Below, piece by piece: positions 6,751-7,071 of a stretch of DNA of 7,071 nucleotides. The number at the start of each line of letters is the position of its first letter. The stretch's first letter is position 1. The translations under genes were made by a program, and so were the position numbers. The notes beneath the pieces are model-generated. The model was not told where the DNA came from. It saw only the letters and a program-made list of their open reading frames with translations, and did no database searches. The DNA is from Verrucomicrobia bacterium UBA1629 (lineage in GTDB: Bacteria; Verrucomicrobiota; Kiritimatiellia; RFP12; UBA1067): assembly GCA_002321305.1 (NCBI GenBank), contig DCMF01000002.1, positions 1 to 7,071 on the forward strand, in the 5' to 3' direction.

Positions 6751-6868
6751 TTGGCGCAGGGCTTCGGCCAGAAAAGCCGATCCGAGCCCCGCTTCACGCC
6801 GGCGCCTGTCCCGGATTCCAGGGCTTCAGCACGACAAGACGATTTGCTTTCTGGGGGACAGTCGTCCT

Positions 6869-6905
6869 CGAACACGAGCGCTGTCGCGCGAACACGAAAC
6901 AGCGC
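6869..6905. repeat. Direct repeat pair interleaved with an inverted repeat
   Basis: CGAACACGA occurs twice, 20 bases apart (6869-6877, 6889-6897), a two-helical-turn spacing suited to a dimeric DNA-binding protein. An inverted repeat, GCGCTGT (6878-6884) and ACAGCGC (6899-6905), is interleaved with it and could form a 7-bp stem with a 14-base loop. Function unknown; it could be an operator-like site, an RNA structure, or chance in G+C-rich DNA. Confidence 0.4.
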
Positions 6906-6915
6906 CGCCGCGAGA

Positions 6916-6944
6916 CCGCGCACTGCGCGGCCGAGGGTGCACCC
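6916..6944. repeat. Hairpin and palindrome pair in the intergenic tail
   Basis: CCGCGC (6916-6921) and GCGCGG (6925-6930) form a perfect 6-bp stem with a 3-base ACT loop. Four bases later, GGGTGCACCC (6935-6944) is a perfect 10-base palindrome. Neither is followed by a T-run on either strand. They may contribute to transcription ending between convergent genes. Confidence 0.35.
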
Positions 6945-7002
6945 GCGCCGCCGGGGCCGAAAAGGCTTGCGCGACCGTCTCGAAGCTTCGTTGGCCCGCG
7001 TG

Positions 7003-7071
7003 TCACGCCTCGCGTAAAGCCGCAGAGTCCTGCAACGAATCTCGGTACTTCTGCGCGAGCCGTTGCGACGT
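7003..7071 (-). CDS. Possible C-terminus of a convergent gene entering from the right edge
   Basis: On the minus strand the frame is open from the window edge to a TGA (complement of 7003-7005), giving 22 residues that end in KYRDSLQDSAALREA. The composition is balanced and helix-like, unlike the Arg-rich shadow frames. About 16 of 22 codons end in G or C, lower than in the three main genes, and it uses TTA, CGA and CAA. The fragment is too short to name a family. It would be convergent with the fusion gene, which fits the structured spacer between them. Chance remains quite possible. Confidence 0.3.
   Translation of the reverse strand, partial: TSQRLAQKYRDSLQDSAALREA

Larger units (their letters stand above)
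6751..7002. other. Intergenic stretch with short repeats and palindromes; no supported gene
   Basis: I see no coding sequence with family-like residues. The open frame on the + strand (6751-7017) starts with TTG, has no ribosome binding site, and encodes an Arg/Ala/Ser/Pro-rich peptide. The region contains direct repeats CGAACACGA (6869-6877 and 6889-6897), a 7-bp inverted repeat GCGCTGT/ACAGCGC (6878-6884 and 6899-6905), a hairpin CCGCGC-ACT-GCGCGG (6916-6930), and palindromes GGGTGCACCC (6935-6944) and CGAAGCTTCG (6981-6990). No tRNA or convincing promoter was found. Confidence 0.5.

Noticed and set aside
6751..7017. Small + strand open frame in the tail
   Set aside because: TTG start without a ribosome binding site, low-complexity Arg/Ser/Ala composition and codon use unlike the neighbours.
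6960..7071. tRNA gene suggested by an ACGAATC-like string near 7034
   Set aside because: No acceptor stem, D-arm or anticodon arm could be paired on either strand.

Overview
The window is high-G+C bacterial DNA with three same-strand genes that fill almost all of it (127-6726), an upstream promoter region (1-126) and a 345-base tail without a clear complete gene (6727-7071). Codons end overwhelmingly in G or C and all three genes stop with TGA. The lineage cannot be fixed from the sequence. The short form of alanyl-tRNA synthetase together with a lipid-synthase-like locus is compatible with a PVC-type bacterium (Kiritimatiellota, Lentisphaerota or Verrucomicrobiota) or another high-G+C Gram-negative, but that is a weak inference.

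Layout: (1) a near-perfect extended -10 promoter at 78-86 precedes a compact alaS (127-1995, 622 aa). The product has the catalytic and editing zinc motifs but lacks the usual C-terminal C-Ala domain and about 95 residues before the editing domain. (2) After 25 bases comes a 467-aa ketosynthase-fold protein (2021-3424). (3) Its stop overlaps the start of a 1101-aa protein (3421-6726) in the ATGA arrangement. The order in that protein is KS-AT linker, acyltransferase-fold, double-hotdog dehydratase-fold, and 4'-phosphopantetheinyl transferase (PPTase).

The main discovery is in genes 2 and 3. Their fold signatures resemble the iterative PUFA/secondary-lipid and heterocyst-glycolipid (HglE-type) synthases, with a chain-length-factor, AT, DH, PPTase order. 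Nearly every catalytic residue of the first three domains is replaced: the KS cysteine is Leu204 and its first histidine Asp330; the AT serine is Ala199 and its histidine Asn313; the DH histidine is Tyr558 and its aspartate Glu744. The reading frames are nevertheless long, uninterrupted and show normal codon use, and the C-terminal PPTase keeps all its motifs. No ACP, KR or active KS lies in the window. The simplest reading is a non-catalytic synthase scaffold, or chain-length-factor-like partner, that carries an active PPTase and works with a catalytic synthase and ACP encoded elsewhere.

The three genes probably form one transcription unit driven by the alaS promoter, so the pseudo-synthase may be expressed with a housekeeping gene. 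The tail holds several short palindromes and repeats, and possibly the last 22 codons of a convergent gene that enters from the right edge.
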